Assembly (NCBI GenBank): GCA_001940645.1
Contig: MDVS01000030.1
Span: 1 to 64,000, forward strand
From: Candidatus Heimdallarchaeota archaeon LC_3
GTDB taxonomy: Archaea; Asgardarchaeota; Heimdallarchaeia; Hodarchaeales; LC-3
Length of the DNA stretch: 64,000 nucleotides
Direction: 5' to 3'
Shown: piece by piece, positions 8,500-17,847 of the stretch
Position numbering within the stretch: position 1 is the first letter of the stretch
Layout: every line of letters begins with the position of its first letter
Position numbers and translations under genes: made by a program
The notes under the pieces: generated by a model
What the model was told of the DNA's origin: nothing
Databases searched by the model: none
Seen by the model: the letters and a program-made list of their open reading frames with translations, nothing else

Positions 8500-9987
8500 A
8501 TGTCCCAAGCAGTTACTTTTCAAGATGTTGTGAAATTCAAACCAAAAAACTTGGTATACATATCAGAAAATAAATGGAATAGGGTCTTTAGAGATAAGAG
8601 TTATTATTCTATTATTGAAATATTAATGGAGGGAACTAAGAGTGCAGAAGAAATATACAAATTATTTCCGCAAACAGAAAAGAAAAAATCTGACATAACC
8701 ATTTATAGATATATTAAAGAGCTAATTAAAGAGGAAATTGTAGCTGTTTATGGAAGAAGATTGAGATCCGATAATGTTGCTTCTAAGAAAATATATGGGC
8801 TGGCAGCTAAATTATTTATTCCTGCAAATGAAAATTTAGGGGTTTGGTTATCAGAAAGAGGATCTGGTGTAACGAAAAAAGTTGGATACTTTCTAAATCA
8901 TAATTTTGAAAATAAAAATCCTGAACCATCAGCTTTGGCCTCATTATTTCATAATTTCGAGACTAAAAATCAAGAATTAGAAAAGAATTTTCTAAATTTA
9001 TTTTTCAATGATAAAAAATTAAAAAATTTTACTAATTTGCTTAATGTCAAGCAAAAAGAATCGATTGAAAACGGATTAAACGCTATTACGCATTTCAACA
9101 TACAAGAAATTATTGTACTTTTCAACTTAATTAGATGGATTCCGTGGTATATTGAAAATGATAATTATGACGGATTCTTAAAGAACTTAGCAAGTTGTTT
9201 TAAATCTCAAAATAACGATTTAAGCGCTACAGATACAACGATGTCTGAAGAAGAAGAACAAGATCAAAACACAACTGATTTAATTAATTACATACAAAAA
9301 CCAATATATTTTGGAACTATTGACCAAATTAAATATACCTGGTATAGTCTCCATCATGCAGCAATAATTGATATTTTAAAAACCAATAATCCTTTAACTA
9401 TAAAAGAAATTCATTCTAAACATCATACAGCAGTTATAGAACGGATAGGGCGAATACATGAAAAGTGTACTATTATTGGTGAAGAAACTCCGCCTGAATA
9501 TTTTGAAGATCCTCAACCCAAGGTTGAAAACACGATATATAGATATATTAAGGAATTAATTGATAAAAAACTTGTTGTTGAAGCAGGAAGAAGAATTGAT
9601 CCCGATTCTCCTACAACTAGCATTTTATATACATCTGTAAGTAAACAATTCATATTTTTTGAAGATATCGACGAATTTTGGAACTTTGACGAATGGGACA
9701 AAGTTATAACTTCATTTGGAGCGGTAATAACATTAATTTTGCAGAAAACTTCATTTGATAGTGAAAAATTCAAAAAAATAATAACCAAAATCGAAAAAGA
9801 AAAATTCAATTCACTACGAAATTCTCTTCAAAGAACTGATAATAGTGAGAAAATCAGCGATTTTATGAAAAACCTTCATTATGCAGAATTAAATGCTTCA
9901 ATAAAAATTGTTGGACTCCTTGAATGGTTATTAAATAATGATAACATTGCCAACATCAAGGAAGATATTTTATCTTGTTTTAAGTGA
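8500..9987 (+). CDS. Internally duplicated winged-helix protein
   Basis: 495 residues made of two related halves. Each half starts with a winged helix: TIYRYIKELIKEEIVAVYGR at about residues 67-86, and TIYRYIKELIDKKLVVEAGR at about 346-365. Each is followed by a wing that leads into an SxxxIYG/SILYT strand and a LFI or QFIF strand. Each half then ends in a helical part, ...LIRWIPWYIENDNYDGFLKN LASCF and ...LLEWLLNNDNIANIKEDILSCF. The first half is joined to the second by an acidic linker (SEEEEQDQN, about 248-256). The layout suggests a DNA-binding regulator that acts like a built-in dimer of an ArsR-like or related wHTH protein. It has no neighbour in a tight operon. The ligand is unknown. 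Confidence 0.6.
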   Translation: MSQAVTFQDVVKFKPKNLVYISENKWNRVFRDKSYYSIIEILMEGTKSAEEIYKLFPQTEKKKSDITIYRYIKELIKEEIVAVYGRRLRSDNVASKKIYGLAAKLFIPANENLGVWLSERGSGVTKKVGYFLNHNFENKNPEPSALASLFHNFETKNQELEKNFLNLFFNDKKLKNFTNLLNVKQKESIENGLNAITHFNIQEIIVLFNLIRWIPWYIENDNYDGFLKNLASCFKSQNNDLSATDTTMSEEEEQDQNTTDLINYIQKPIYFGTIDQIKYTWYSLHHAAIIDILKTNNPLTIKEIHSKHHTAVIERIGRIHEKCTIIGEETPPEYFEDPQPKVENTIYRYIKELIDKKLVVEAGRRIDPDSPTTSILYTSVSKQFIFFEDIDEFWNFDEWDKVITSFGAVITLILQKTSFDSEKFKKIITKIEKEKFNSLRNSLQRTDNSEKISDFMKNLHYAELNASIKIVGLLEWLLNNDNIANIKEDILSCFK

Positions 9988-10009
9988 TAATCATCAGCTA
10001 AAGCAAATA

Positions 10010-10924
10010 CTATTCCTTTTTTATTGAAATTTTAGCTAGAATTTCACTTAATATTCCTAGTGCTGTTTTGATTGTAATGCTGGAAGCATCATTAGGGGGA
10101 GATACTTCAACAATATCAAAAGTTCTGATTTTTTCACTCATGGGGATTTCCCAAATAAAATTCATTAGCATTGATGTTGTCATACCTCCTCCAACTGGAG
10201 TACCCGTTCCTGGAGCATGTGCTGGATCAAGGACATCAACATCTATTGAAACATGAATAAAATCTACTTCATTTATAATTTTTGTTATAATTTTTCGGAA
10301 TTCTTCATAAATATTGTTTACTTTTTCAATATCGATCATTTTAAGTTCTTTTATTTCATTTTTCTTTATAAAATTTTCTTCTTCTTCTGTAAAATAACGT
10401 GTTCCGATGAGGAAGACATTAGATGAATTAACATTTTCAAGCTCGACACTCCTTCTTAGAGGTGTCCCATGTGAATATCTTGAATTAATTAGCTCATCTA
10501 ACAAATCTCGATGAGCATCAAACCAAATTATCCCTACCTTACCTTTTTGATTTAGTGCTTTAATTAATGGATAAGAAATCGAGTGATCACCACCTAATGT
10601 GATGATAGGGCTATTGCTATTGTTTAATAAATGTAGAAATGAATTTTCAATATTTTTCCTTGTAGTTGATCCGTCTAAAGGAAAGACATCGACATCTCCA
10701 ACATCCAACAATTTTAGTTTAGTAAAATTAATACCACGTCTTGACAAAATTTGCATATCTTGAGAAATTGATCTTATTGAAGAAGGCGCCAAAGCAGTTC
10801 CCTTCTTATCGCTAGTTCCCCCTTCATATGGAATCCCTTGAATAATAACATCGGAATCTTGTAAGGAAATATTTTTATTAAGTAGACCACCAAAGGTACC
10901 GAATTTATCTTTTTGAAATCGCAA
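10010..10924 (-). CDS. speB: Agmatinase/ureohydrolase family enzyme
   Basis: 304 residues, full length for the ureohydrolase family, which hydrolyses guanidino compounds to urea plus an amine at a binuclear Mn centre. All metal ligands are visible: H114 in TLGGDHSIS, D136/H138/D140 in WFDAHRD, and D228/D230 in SIDVDVLDP. The motif HAPGTGTPVGGG is typical of agmatinases and their formimidoyl- or guanidino-acid relatives. Agmatine to putrescine is the likeliest reaction. The start is TTG. It is the last of three minus-strand genes with Nre and the radical SAM enzyme. A second family member, of arginase type, sits at 44967-45887. Confidence 0.85.
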   Translation of the reverse strand: MRFQKDKFGTFGGLLNKNISLQDSDVIIQGIPYEGGTSDKKGTALAPSSIRSISQDMQILSRRGINFTKLKLLDVGDVDVFPLDGSTTRKNIENSFLHLLNNSNSPIITLGGDHSISYPLIKALNQKGKVGIIWFDAHRDLLDELINSRYSHGTPLRRSVELENVNSSNVFLIGTRYFTEEEENFIKKNEIKELKMIDIEKVNNIYEEFRKIITKIINEVDFIHVSIDVDVLDPAHAPGTGTPVGGGMTTSMLMNFIWEIPMSEKIRTFDIVEVSPPNDASSITIKTALGILSEILAKISIKKE

Positions 10925-10969
10925 TTTTAATCAATCTAAGAATTTTATTGAATTATATAATTTTTATTA

Positions 10970-12364
10970 CTAAAGATATCTATAAATTGATTTTTGACTT
11001 ATTTCTTTACTCTTTTTTAAAACGCCACTCGTATCAATCCAATAACTAGCAGGAATTTTCATTTTTTGGTCTACAAACTGAATAACCTCATTCGATGTAT
11101 CAAATTTCAAGTAAGGTTGTTCTAAAGCATTTCTCACACATTCTCGAGTAAACCAAACTCCCAAAGGCATCGTAAAATTGGGATATGTTTCTCTTAATAT
11201 GACTACTTTTGCTTGTCTACGATTTTGATGTAAATATTCACCAATCATGTTTCTTGCTGCATAATAACATCCACCTATTCGTGAATATGTTTTTCTTCCT
11301 TTAAGACCTTCCCAATCATTTCCCATTGCTATTTTTTCACCAGGGTTCCAACATGAACCTGGAAAAAAGGCTTCAATTAATTCATAACCCCATTCTCCTG
11401 GCATCATAATTATCACAAATTTATTATCTAGATAATTACTTTCATACACACGGTATTCGCTAATTATTGGAAAATGAATAATTTTTTTCCAATAATGCAA
11501 TCCAAGAGAAGAATCTACTGCTGTTATTGCCCATCTTGTAGGAACTAATCTTCTATTTTTACCTAATCCCATTAAACCAGCACTGAAGGCTCTAGTAATG
11601 CTTGTTTGAGAACTGTTGTTATTTTTAAGGTTGATTATGGCACTATTTGCATTTAAATCTGTATCGTCTGCAATTTTCTGAAGTTTCTGATCAGTTGAGT
11701 TACTTGTAATCTTTATCTTCCTTATGGGTGCTGAAGGTCCCATTGGTTGAATATCAGCATCTAATATAATATTTTTCTTAGGAAGTTTAGAAAATTTTAC
11801 TTCCATTTCTATGGAGTTATTAGCTAGCCCTATTTCTTGAATATTATCTAAATTTTTATTCGAATATTTTCTGCGATTGGATTCTTTTGCAGAATAAATA
11901 TTCAAACTAGATTTACATCTTACCAAATTCATTCTCATATCAATGATATTTGTTAAATCCATATTCCACCAAAGCTCAGTTTCATCCATAATTGCAGTGT
12001 CTCCTATAGATGGTGGGACCATAGGACCAACAAAAACATTTGGAAACCCATTTCTACCAATAAACACACTTGGTGGTGATGAACCGAATAATACTTTTGA
12101 AGAAAAATCTTTTTGTAGTGGTTTAAATCTTGAAAATTGTGTAATAATTGGACAATGAGATTTTCCACATAATAATGTCCTTCCCATACAATTAATACAA
12201 TTTTGAGATTTAGAGTGAGTATAAACTATGAAATTGTTGTCAATTTTTATATCATCCAAACTTAAACGATCAGAATCTTTTCTTTTTGTTTTTAAAGACC
12301 TAAGATCGATTTCTTTTGATATAGTTTTGACTGAATTACCAAAATTTAAGGTTTTTCTACCCAT
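10970..12364 (-). CDS. Nre family archaeal DNA-repair protein
   Basis: 464 residues from the ATG at 12364; an in-frame TTG at 12388 would add eight residues. The N-terminus has the Nre zinc-finger-like cysteines CINCMGRTLLCGKSHCP, then FGSSPPSVFIGRNGFPNVFVGPMVPP, the family's most recognisable phrase. AFSAGLMGLGKNRRLVPTRWAITAVDSSLG and the C-terminal ARNMIGEYLHQNRRQAKVVILRE are also typical. Nre proteins work in archaeal DNA-damage repair with PCNA. The C-terminus here, QKSIYRYL, fits a PCNA-interacting (PIP) box Qxx[ILM]xx[aromatic][aromatic/L]. It lies between the agmatinase and AmrS genes on the same strand. Confidence 0.9.
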   Translation of the reverse strand: MGRKTLNFGNSVKTISKEIDLRSLKTKRKDSDRLSLDDIKIDNNFIVYTHSKSQNCINCMGRTLLCGKSHCPIITQFSRFKPLQKDFSSKVLFGSSPPSVFIGRNGFPNVFVGPMVPPSIGDTAIMDETELWWNMDLTNIIDMRMNLVRCKSSLNIYSAKESNRRKYSNKNLDNIQEIGLANNSIEMEVKFSKLPKKNIILDADIQPMGPSAPIRKIKITSNSTDQKLQKIADDTDLNANSAIINLKNNNSSQTSITRAFSAGLMGLGKNRRLVPTRWAITAVDSSLGLHYWKKIIHFPIISEYRVYESNYLDNKFVIIMMPGEWGYELIEAFFPGSCWNPGEKIAMGNDWEGLKGRKTYSRIGGCYYAARNMIGEYLHQNRRQAKVVILRETYPNFTMPLGVWFTRECVRNALEQPYLKFDTSNEVIQFVDQKMKIPASYWIDTSGVLKKSKEISQKSIYRYL

Positions 12365-12504
12365 AATATACCAACAAGGTAGAATCAATTAAGTTAGTTT
12401 AAGACCTCAATCAAAGCAAATATCTGTTATTTTTTATTCAATTAGTCAAAGAAAAATTAAAACAAAAGATCAATAGAAAAAAAAACTTTTTTTAAAAATA
12501 TAAT

Positions 12505-13602
12505 TCATATCGGAATGGGAAAATCTCTTATTCTGCCTTTTGGAGATTCCCAGACACCTGCTATTTTAGTTGAACAAGCAAAACACTTACTATCATTTGT
12601 GATTTTGTATTTTTTAATAGAATGTCCATGCCTCATTACTAATAATTGCTGACAGTTAGGACAATAAGTATTTTCATAATCACCAACCATTCCAGGTCTA
12701 TTACCAGGATATACATAATTTAATCCATTTTCTCTTCCAATTTCTACGGCTTTGATCAAGGTTTCTGATGGAGTATCTTCTGGATCGATCATTTTGTAGT
12801 CTTTATGGAATCCTGTAACATGCCAGGGAATATCAATCGATATGTTAGCTATAAAAGATGCAATTTCAGCCAATTCTTCATCAGAATCATTGAATCCAGG
12901 AATAATGAGTGTTACAATCTCTAACCACATTCCTCTCTTATATACATCCTTTATAGATCGTAAAACTGCTTCGAGGGTTCCACCCATAGAACGATAATTT
13001 TTATCCTGGAAGGACTTTAAGTCTATTTTATATAAATCTGTAAACGGTCTTATGTAATCTAAAACTTCTGGAGTAGCGTTTCCATTGGAAACATATGAAG
13101 TAGCAAAATTGTTATTTTTTGCTTTCTTAAATATTTCTACTGCCCATTCAGAAGTTATCAAGGGTTCATTATAGGTGGAAGTCACCACACGTGCATTATA
13201 CTGAATAGCTTTATCTATAAAATCATCTGAAGATATTATTCTTGGAGAAACTCCTGCAGAAGGGTTTCTTAGTGTTTGTGAGGTTAACCAGTTCTGACAA
13301 AACCCACAGTGGAAATCACATCCTAACATTCCAAAACTCATTGCTAAAGAACCAGGATAAGCATGATAAAAAGGTTTTTTTTCTATTGGATCACACTGCC
13401 ATGCAGCTACATACCCCCAAGGTACAAACAATTGATTATTCTTGTTGTATCTTACCTTACAGATACCTGATGAACCTAATTTAATTTTACATCTATGAGC
13501 ACATGCAAAACATTCAATAAAATCTTTTTTATCCGGTAATGTTTTATATAAAACTCCTTCCTGTGTTAAATCCTCAATAGTTTCTTTCAAATTATTACTC
13601 AT
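12505..13602 (-). CDS. amrS: AmmeMemoRadiSam system radical SAM enzyme
   Basis: 365 residues. The radical SAM cluster motif is C95-x3-C99-x2-C102 (GCDFHCGFCQNW). It is flanked by an N-terminal cysteine set (C31, C34, C38, C48; CFACAHRCKI..SGICKVR) and a C-terminal pair of CxxC knuckles (YCPNCQQ and CFACS) shared by the AmrS group of pyruvate-formate-lyase-activating-like proteins. AAWQCDPIEKKPFYHAYPG and TSTYNEPLITSEWAVEIFKKAK are hallmark phrases. The system also uses MEMO and AMMECR1 proteins, which are not in this window. The substrate is not settled. Start is ATG. Nre follows 117 bases downstream on the same strand. Confidence 0.9.
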   Translation of the reverse strand: MSNNLKETIEDLTQEGVLYKTLPDKKDFIECFACAHRCKIKLGSSGICKVRYNKNNQLFVPWGYVAAWQCDPIEKKPFYHAYPGSLAMSFGMLGCDFHCGFCQNWLTSQTLRNPSAGVSPRIISSDDFIDKAIQYNARVVTSTYNEPLITSEWAVEIFKKAKNNNFATSYVSNGNATPEVLDYIRPFTDLYKIDLKSFQDKNYRSMGGTLEAVLRSIKDVYKRGMWLEIVTLIIPGFNDSDEELAEIASFIANISIDIPWHVTGFHKDYKMIDPEDTPSETLIKAVEIGRENGLNYVYPGNRPGMVGDYENTYCPNCQQLLVMRHGHSIKKYKITNDSKCFACSTKIAGVWESPKGRIRDFPIPI

Positions 13603-13693
13603 ATGTTATAATTCCCAAAAAATCTAATTACAAAGTAATAATTCAGATTAAAAGTACTTCGTCTTTACAATTTCTTTCTTTTACCATTAGAAT

Positions 13694-14458
13694 TTATCTA
13701 AATTCTAATTTTTTAGGCTTAAATGTAGTTTTAGATAACTTGTTAATTCTATTTGAATTATTTGAGCTTAGTTTTATTTCCCAAACATTTCTAAAAATGT
13801 GAAATGTTATTAATCCTAAAAGGGGAACGAGAGTTACTTTAGATAATGATCCTAATCCTAATAACATTATTCCAAATACAACTTCACTTGGATAAGTATT
13901 AACTTCTTGTCCAGCGATAAGAATTGAAAAAATTGTCTGAGTTGGAATTAATCCTATCCCAATTAACAATGCTGATATTAAATTTATCCATACATAAAGT
14001 TTGGGAATTAAGAAACTGGTTTGATCTATTTCACTAAAGAATTTAATCAAATTATAGATAATTGATGAAAAATATATGCTTGTTAAAACCCAAATTGTAA
14101 GTAGAATCAAAAGAAGATTGAGATCTGTTACAAGTTGAATATTAAAATTCATGTTTGTTAACACTCTAACAATCACAGTTATAGATGACCAAATCAATAC
14201 CATATAACTAATTCTTTTTGTAGAATGAATCTCATTATTATTACTTTTTGAATATCCTTTGAATCCTAGGAATAATATAATTCCTGCAATTATATCAATC
14301 CATAAAGATGCTAAGAAAAGAATTGCCCCTAAATCTGGTATTATAACAATTATTATGTCTACTAGTATAATAACTAAGTTTTGAATGAAAAAAAGGAGTA
14401 AACCCATATTGATTACTTTTATGGGATCTGAAGAATCAATATAAATGCGTCTTAACAT
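13694..14458 (-). CDS. Multi-pass membrane protein of unknown function
   Basis: 254 residues with about six hydrophobic helices (roughly residues 17-40, 44-64, 82-102, 116-140, 155-175, 188-222). There are short loops and a basic C-terminus (KLSKTTFKPKKLEF). I see no catalytic or transport motif. It is followed on the same strand by the radical SAM gene 92 bases later and preceded by an unknown soluble protein gene. Function is unknown. Confidence 0.6.
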   Translation of the reverse strand: MLRRIYIDSSDPIKVINMGLLLFFIQNLVIILVDIIIVIIPDLGAILFLASLWIDIIAGIILFLGFKGYSKSNNNEIHSTKRISYMVLIWSSITVIVRVLTNMNFNIQLVTDLNLLLILLTIWVLTSIYFSSIIYNLIKFFSEIDQTSFLIPKLYVWINLISALLIGIGLIPTQTIFSILIAGQEVNTYPSEVVFGIMLLGLGSLSKVTLVPLLGLITFHIFRNVWEIKLSSNNSNRINKLSKTTFKPKKLEFR

Positions 14459-14533
14459 GAAAAAAAACTGAATACGATTTTTAAACCCAAAATAATTTTC
14501 CTAATATGAAAATATTATAGAATTTAAGTAATT

Positions 14534-15241
14534 TTAATCAAAATTAAACTTGCTTTTTGCTTTACTTAAAGTCTTAATATTTTCTAAAGCATTTGCAAAT
14601 ATCCTTTTAAGAGCTAATTCTGCCGAATCTTGAACCATCCTAAAAGTTTCAATAGTTTCAATCCAAAGTTTGATAGAATAACTGCCTTGGATTTCTTCCT
14701 CAGATGCTTCACGTAAATTAAATCCATCAGGTTTAAGTTTGTTTAACTGATCAATATACCAAGTATCTAAGATTTTAGCTCTTTGATATTGCGTTGTTCC
14801 CTTTTCTAGATCACTTTTTATAACATCTAATGCATTATCATAGTAATTAATAATATGTTTAGTGACTTTATCCAACAATTGGAGCCTAACAGCGTTATAA
14901 AAGCTTTGTAACTCAATTACTTCATGTAATTCAACTTCATTAATAGGTTCAGGATTTTCTATTAGGGGGTTAGGTATTAATGCTTCTGCTATCTTTTCTC
15001 GTAAATCACGATCCGATATGTATAAATATTCAAATGCACGCCAAATAACTCCATGATTTTCTAATTCAAAATGAGAAAATAGCTCTTTAGACATATTTTC
15101 CAATTCTGTAAGTATGAATTTGTTAGTAAAATTGATATTTTCACTACTTATCCCAGATCTTACTGATTCTGTATCAGTTTGATTATCTTCGCGACCAAGC
15201 ATGAATTGAAAGACCCTAAATATGTTTTTAGATTTCAGCAT
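14534..15241 (-). CDS. Helical hypothetical protein
   Basis: 235 residues, acidic, mostly helical by residue pattern, without cysteines, signal peptide or membrane segment. Long helices are suggested by FYNAVRLQLLDKVTKHIINYY and the C-terminal AELALKRIFANALENIKTL. I do not recognise the family. It lies 75 bases upstream of the membrane protein gene on the same strand and may be co-transcribed with it. Start ATG at 15241. Confidence 0.55.
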   Translation of the reverse strand: MLKSKNIFRVFQFMLGREDNQTDTESVRSGISSENINFTNKFILTELENMSKELFSHFELENHGVIWRAFEYLYISDRDLREKIAEALIPNPLIENPEPINEVELHEVIELQSFYNAVRLQLLDKVTKHIINYYDNALDVIKSDLEKGTTQYQRAKILDTWYIDQLNKLKPDGFNLREASEEEIQGSYSIKLWIETIETFRMVQDSAELALKRIFANALENIKTLSKAKSKFNFD

Positions 15242-15645
15242 AAATCATATTATTTTTTTGCTTTGGTTTTAAATTCATATTATACTTTTCAACTTTTTGT
15301 TTCAATTATCCCTTACTAGATCTAATGAAATACAATCATTTTAAAAATTCTTGCGAATTAGGCCTATTTTTCTATTTGATATAATTTAATTTGAAGAAAT
15401 ATTTAAGAAACATTTCTAAGTTTTACGCATAACAACCCCACTAAATACTTTCCTATACTGTAGAGAGTAATTGAATCTAAAATTTTAACCAAATTAAAGG
15501 AAGATAAAAAAAGGAACAGATCTATTACAAAAAATGATATTGATTTAAAGGTGAAATTACAATCAAAGAATATTGTAAATTGATTTAAAGCTAATGAGAT
15601 CAATTATTCTAATTAACTTATTGTAAAATCTGATGGGTTTTCAAA
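15242..15645. other. Non-coding gap, 404 bases
   Basis: Separates divergent genes and should hold both promoters. A 66-codon minus-strand frame at 15403-15603 is hydrophobic but has no ribosome site. A short plus-strand open stretch (about 15464-15582) reads like protein (IESKILTKLKEDKK) but has no start. I treat neither as a gene. Confidence 0.45.
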
Positions 15646-16890
15646 TTGTTTTGGAATAAATCAAAGAAAGAAAAAAAAGAACTAGAAAAAAGAATAGAAG
15701 AAAAAATTCAAACTGCTGATGATATTTTGGAATCAACCAAGGAAATTTTTCCTAAAAAAATATTTGAAATGGATTTTTTTATCAAAAAGATAAGTGAAAT
15801 TAATAATTGGTTAGTTGATTGGGACCAAGAACATTTTGAAAAATTAAACGATATAAAAAATACTCTTGAAACGAAATTAAACGAAATTTCTAAATTTAAA
15901 ATAGATTTATATACTAAAAACAAATTCATTAACAATTTAGATAAATTTGAAATTGATATATCAGCAATAATTACAAAAATTCAAACTGTAGCAAAGAAAA
16001 TACCGATTATTACAACGCTTTTTGATTTTGAATTGATCAAGGAAGAAATTCATTTAATGAAAACAGATTTAGATGCGATTCCACCAATATCAAATTATAT
16101 ATTAACTAGCTATCTAAATAACAATGAACGGTTAAAATATGATACTTTAAAGAATAAAAAAGAATCTACTGATAAGAAAATCCCTATATTAATCAAAAAT
16201 TTACTTATTCGGAAGGAAAAAATTGAATTGAAAGCTAGAGAATTTGATATTCCAGAGGAAAGAAAAAAATTATTTAATTGGATTGACACTTTTGAGCATC
16301 GCAGTAAGAAATTAGAAGAAAAAATTAATAAATTAGGTTACGAACTTGAAGAAATAGATTCTTTGGGTGATATAGACGAATTAGAAGAAAAAATCGTAAA
16401 ATTAAAAAATGATCTAATTATTTTAAATCCCCCAGAAGTAAGAACTCCAGAAGTTTTGAAACAGGTAGAAAAATTATCTACCAAACTCAATGAAAAAATT
16501 AAAACTTTTAACGATCGATTCGATGAGTTCTTTCAGGAATTAAATAAGCAATTAATTAATTACATTGCTGGAGAAAGATCAGACAGACTAAGTCGAAAGT
16601 TTTTGTCAACAAAAAGAATTCCCACAAATGTATTTATTGAATTAGTTAGAGGAAATGAAGACTATACTTTAAACTGGCTTAAATCACTTTCTAATGATGA
16701 ACCTCTTAGATTACAAGAGGAGACTTCACTAATTGCCCTTTCTTTAGCTAGAGTTCAAGAAGGGAAACAATTATATGAATATTTAAATGATAAAATGATA
16801 GATTATACCTCTAAAGAAAAAGAAAATAGTGAATTGTTCAATATTACATTACGAAAATTTATAGAAGCTGAAAAATTTAAAAATAGATAA
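15646..16890 (+). CDS. Coiled-coil protein
   Basis: 414 residues starting at TTG (15646). The upstream stop is only 15 bases away, which limits other starts. The sequence is dominated by Lys/Glu/Leu heptads, for example KKEKKELEKRIEEKIQTADDIL at the start and KLEEKINKLGYELEEIDSLGDIDELEEKIVKLKNDLIIL in the middle. The C-terminal 110 residues (from LINYIAGERSDRLSRKF) look like a compact helical domain. I recognise no family. It lies 39 bases upstream of nucS on the same strand, so a shared role is possible but unproven. Confidence 0.6.
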   Translation: MFWNKSKKEKKELEKRIEEKIQTADDILESTKEIFPKKIFEMDFFIKKISEINNWLVDWDQEHFEKLNDIKNTLETKLNEISKFKIDLYTKNKFINNLDKFEIDISAIITKIQTVAKKIPIITTLFDFELIKEEIHLMKTDLDAIPPISNYILTSYLNNNERLKYDTLKNKKESTDKKIPILIKNLLIRKEKIELKAREFDIPEERKKLFNWIDTFEHRSKKLEEKINKLGYELEEIDSLGDIDELEEKIVKLKNDLIILNPPEVRTPEVLKQVEKLSTKLNEKIKTFNDRFDEFFQELNKQLINYIAGERSDRLSRKFLSTKRIPTNVFIELVRGNEDYTLNWLKSLSNDEPLRLQEETSLIALSLARVQEGKQLYEYLNDKMIDYTSKEKENSELFNITLRKFIEAEKFKNR

Positions 16891-16929
16891 AATTTAAACG
16901 ATGTTATTTTTAATCATCTTCCAAATATC

Positions 16930-17793
16930 ATGTTATCAAATTTATATGAGTTTACTTTAATGACTTCTAATAAAAAGTACGTTATCGATATAGATTTGGA
17001 TTATGAGAACATTGTTCAAAAAATAGAACATTTTCTTGGAAAATTTTTATTAGAAATATATGGAAATTGTTCTGCTGTTTTTGATGGGAGAATAAAATCA
17101 ACTTTGGGACTGGGGGATAGATTATTAATAATTAAAATTGATCAAACTATTTTGTTACATGAATTAAGAAGTTTAAAGCCAATTAACTGGCAACTCCCAG
17201 GAGTAGGAAAATTAGAATTTAAATTAATTAACAGCGGGGAAAACAAACAGGATATTAAACAAACAAACAATTATTTATTGGAATTATATACTTTTAGACC
17301 TAAAACAAATGAATCTTTTACAGTTGTCTTTGAAAACATATATTCATTACGGGCAATCACAGGAAGAGAGAATTCTGAAATAAATATTGAAGGAAATGAA
17401 GCAGATATGCAGTCTTATCTTGTTCAAAATCCTAGTTTAATTGAGGATGATATTAAAATTATAAATCGTGAGTATAATACTCCAATAGGGAAAATTGATC
17501 TAATTGGAAAAGATAAGAATGGTAAAACCGTGTTAATTGAGTTGAAAAAAAGTTTGATAACCCCAGCTGATGCTTTTCAAATAGTAAGGTATAGAGAAAT
17601 AATAATGAAAATTTGGAATAAACCTGAAAATATTAGATCAATGATTATTGGATCTAAAATAAGTGAAAAACTATATTTTTATTTAAAAGAACATGAAATC
17701 GAATTTAAAGAAATAAAATGGAATGAAATATTCCCATCCATACCTCGAAAGAAGAAAAAAAAGCTGAATGATTTTTTTTCAAAAAATACTTAA
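16930..17793 (+). CDS. nucS: Endonuclease NucS
   Basis: 287 residues, slightly longer than the roughly 250 common in the family. The C-terminal RecB-like nuclease core is intact: EADMQSYL (157-164), D190 in IGKIDLIG, and E204-x-K206 in VLIELKKS, followed by QIVRYREII. The N-terminal half is the DNA-binding/dimerisation domain. NucS (EndoMS) cuts mismatched or branched DNA and is stimulated by PCNA. The C-terminus KKKKLNDFF resembles a PIP box with Lys in place of Gln. It sits between the coiled-coil gene and a P-loop GTPase-like gene, all on the plus strand. Confidence 0.9.
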   Translation: MLSNLYEFTLMTSNKKYVIDIDLDYENIVQKIEHFLGKFLLEIYGNCSAVFDGRIKSTLGLGDRLLIIKIDQTILLHELRSLKPINWQLPGVGKLEFKLINSGENKQDIKQTNNYLLELYTFRPKTNESFTVVFENIYSLRAITGRENSEINIEGNEADMQSYLVQNPSLIEDDIKIINREYNTPIGKIDLIGKDKNGKTVLIELKKSLITPADAFQIVRYREIIMKIWNKPENIRSMIIGSKISEKLYFYLKEHEIEFKEIKWNEIFPSIPRKKKKKLNDFFSKNT

Positions 17794-17847
17794 GAATTAA
17801 TTTTCCCTTGTTTAACACGGTTTTCTAAAATTTACAAGGGTTAATCT

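Noticed and set aside
15403..15603. 66-codon hydrophobic minus-strand ORF
   Set aside because: No ribosome site, poor composition and no partner; A+T-rich gaps give Phe/Leu/Ile-rich frames by chance.
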